A model generated the notes under the pieces. That model did not search any database. It was not told where the DNA came from and saw only the letters and a program-made list of their open reading frames with translations. Of a stretch of 5,506 bases of DNA, positions 5,308-5,506 are shown piece by piece. A program made the position numbers and the translations under genes. The DNA is from Terriglobia bacterium (GTDB lineage: Bacteria > Acidobacteriota > Terriglobia > UBA7540): the NCBI GenBank assembly GCA_022866195.1, contig JALHUF010000200.1, forward strand, positions 1 through 5,506, read 5' to 3'. The first letter of the stretch is position 1. Each line of letters starts with the position of its first letter.

Positions 5308-5389
5308 AGAGAGCCCGATTGCCCAGCCGGTTGCCTGAACGCCGCTCCCAAGGGCCCCACCGGCCGTCCCCACGAAAGGAGTGTTGGTC

Positions 5390-5506
5390 ATGAGAAACCG
5401 TGTGGGAATTCTGTTGCTTTTCGTAAGCGCTTTCACCTTCTCCGCCCCTTGGCTCCGCGCCCAAGCTGCGAAACCTCCCGCAGCCATCGATCTCATCCAG
5501 TGGAAC
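5390..5506 (+). CDS. Secreted protein of unknown function, N-terminal part only
   Basis: The first 39 codons are present and the frame is open to the window edge. MRNR at the start is followed by a hydrophobic core (VGILLLFVSAFTFSAPWL, 5-22) and AQA at 24-26, which reads as a Sec signal peptide with likely cleavage after Ala26. No Cys follows the site, so it is not an obvious lipoprotein. The mature part begins AKPPAAIDLIQWN, too short to place in a family. An AGGAG (5377-5381) lies eight bases upstream of the ATG, and a near-consensus promoter (5279-5307) precedes it. The product is therefore probably well expressed and exported to the periplasm or beyond. It is divergent from the phosphofructokinase gene. 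Confidence 0.8.
   Translation, partial: MRNRVGILLLFVSAFTFSAPWLRAQAAKPPAAIDLIQWN

Noticed and set aside
5224..5496. 90-codon minus-strand frame with a hydrophobic Gly-rich stretch at the right edge
   Set aside because: It lies opposite the secreted-protein start and its near-consensus promoter, and no Shine-Dalgarno precedes its possible starts.

Overview
The window is GC-rich bacterial chromosome carrying mostly housekeeping genes. It has Shine-Dalgarno sites, sigma70-like promoters (TTGNCN / TANNNT boxes with 17-18 bp spacers) and intrinsic terminators. A pyrophosphate-type group III phosphofructokinase, the rpsO-pnp order and the style of the secreted and membrane proteins would fit a soil or environmental phylum such as Acidobacteriota. 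That assignment is an impression, not a demonstrated placement.

Layout from left to right. (1) 89-2209, minus: pnp, polynucleotide phosphorylase. It would be a normal 706-residue protein with two RNase PH cores, KH and S1 domains, but codon 415 is an in-frame TAG at 965-967. The reading frame is the same on both sides, so this is a nonsense codon and not a frameshift. Translation starts at a TTG behind a strong GGAGG. (2) 2210-2503: a gap with an intrinsic terminator just after rpsO and a strong hairpin in the pnp leader. (3) 2504-2773, minus: rpsO, ribosomal protein S15, intact, with its promoter at 2822-2850. (4) 2774-3071: a divergent intergenic region holding that promoter, a block of inverted repeats, repeated GTTGRAT motifs and a likely promoter almost touching the next start codon. 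(5) 3072-3803, plus: an unrecognised membrane-anchored 243-residue protein. (6) 3804-4027: a convergent gap with a clear intrinsic terminator for the gene on its right. (7) 4028-5074, minus: a group III phosphofructokinase whose Asp109/Lys129 pair predicts use of pyrophosphate. (8) 5075-5389: a divergent intergenic region with a promoter for each neighbour and a UACG-capped hairpin in the phosphofructokinase leader. (9) 5390-5506, plus: the first 39 codons of a secreted protein that runs off the window.

rpsO and pnp form the conserved translation / RNA-decay pair known from many bacteria. The phosphofructokinase acts in glycolysis or gluconeogenesis and shares no obvious function with its neighbours. 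I see no mobile element, CRISPR array, tRNA, rRNA or defence system. The main anomaly is the stop codon inside pnp. It could be a real nonsense mutation, a base-call error or recoding; a single base change (967 A to C) would restore the expected Glu.
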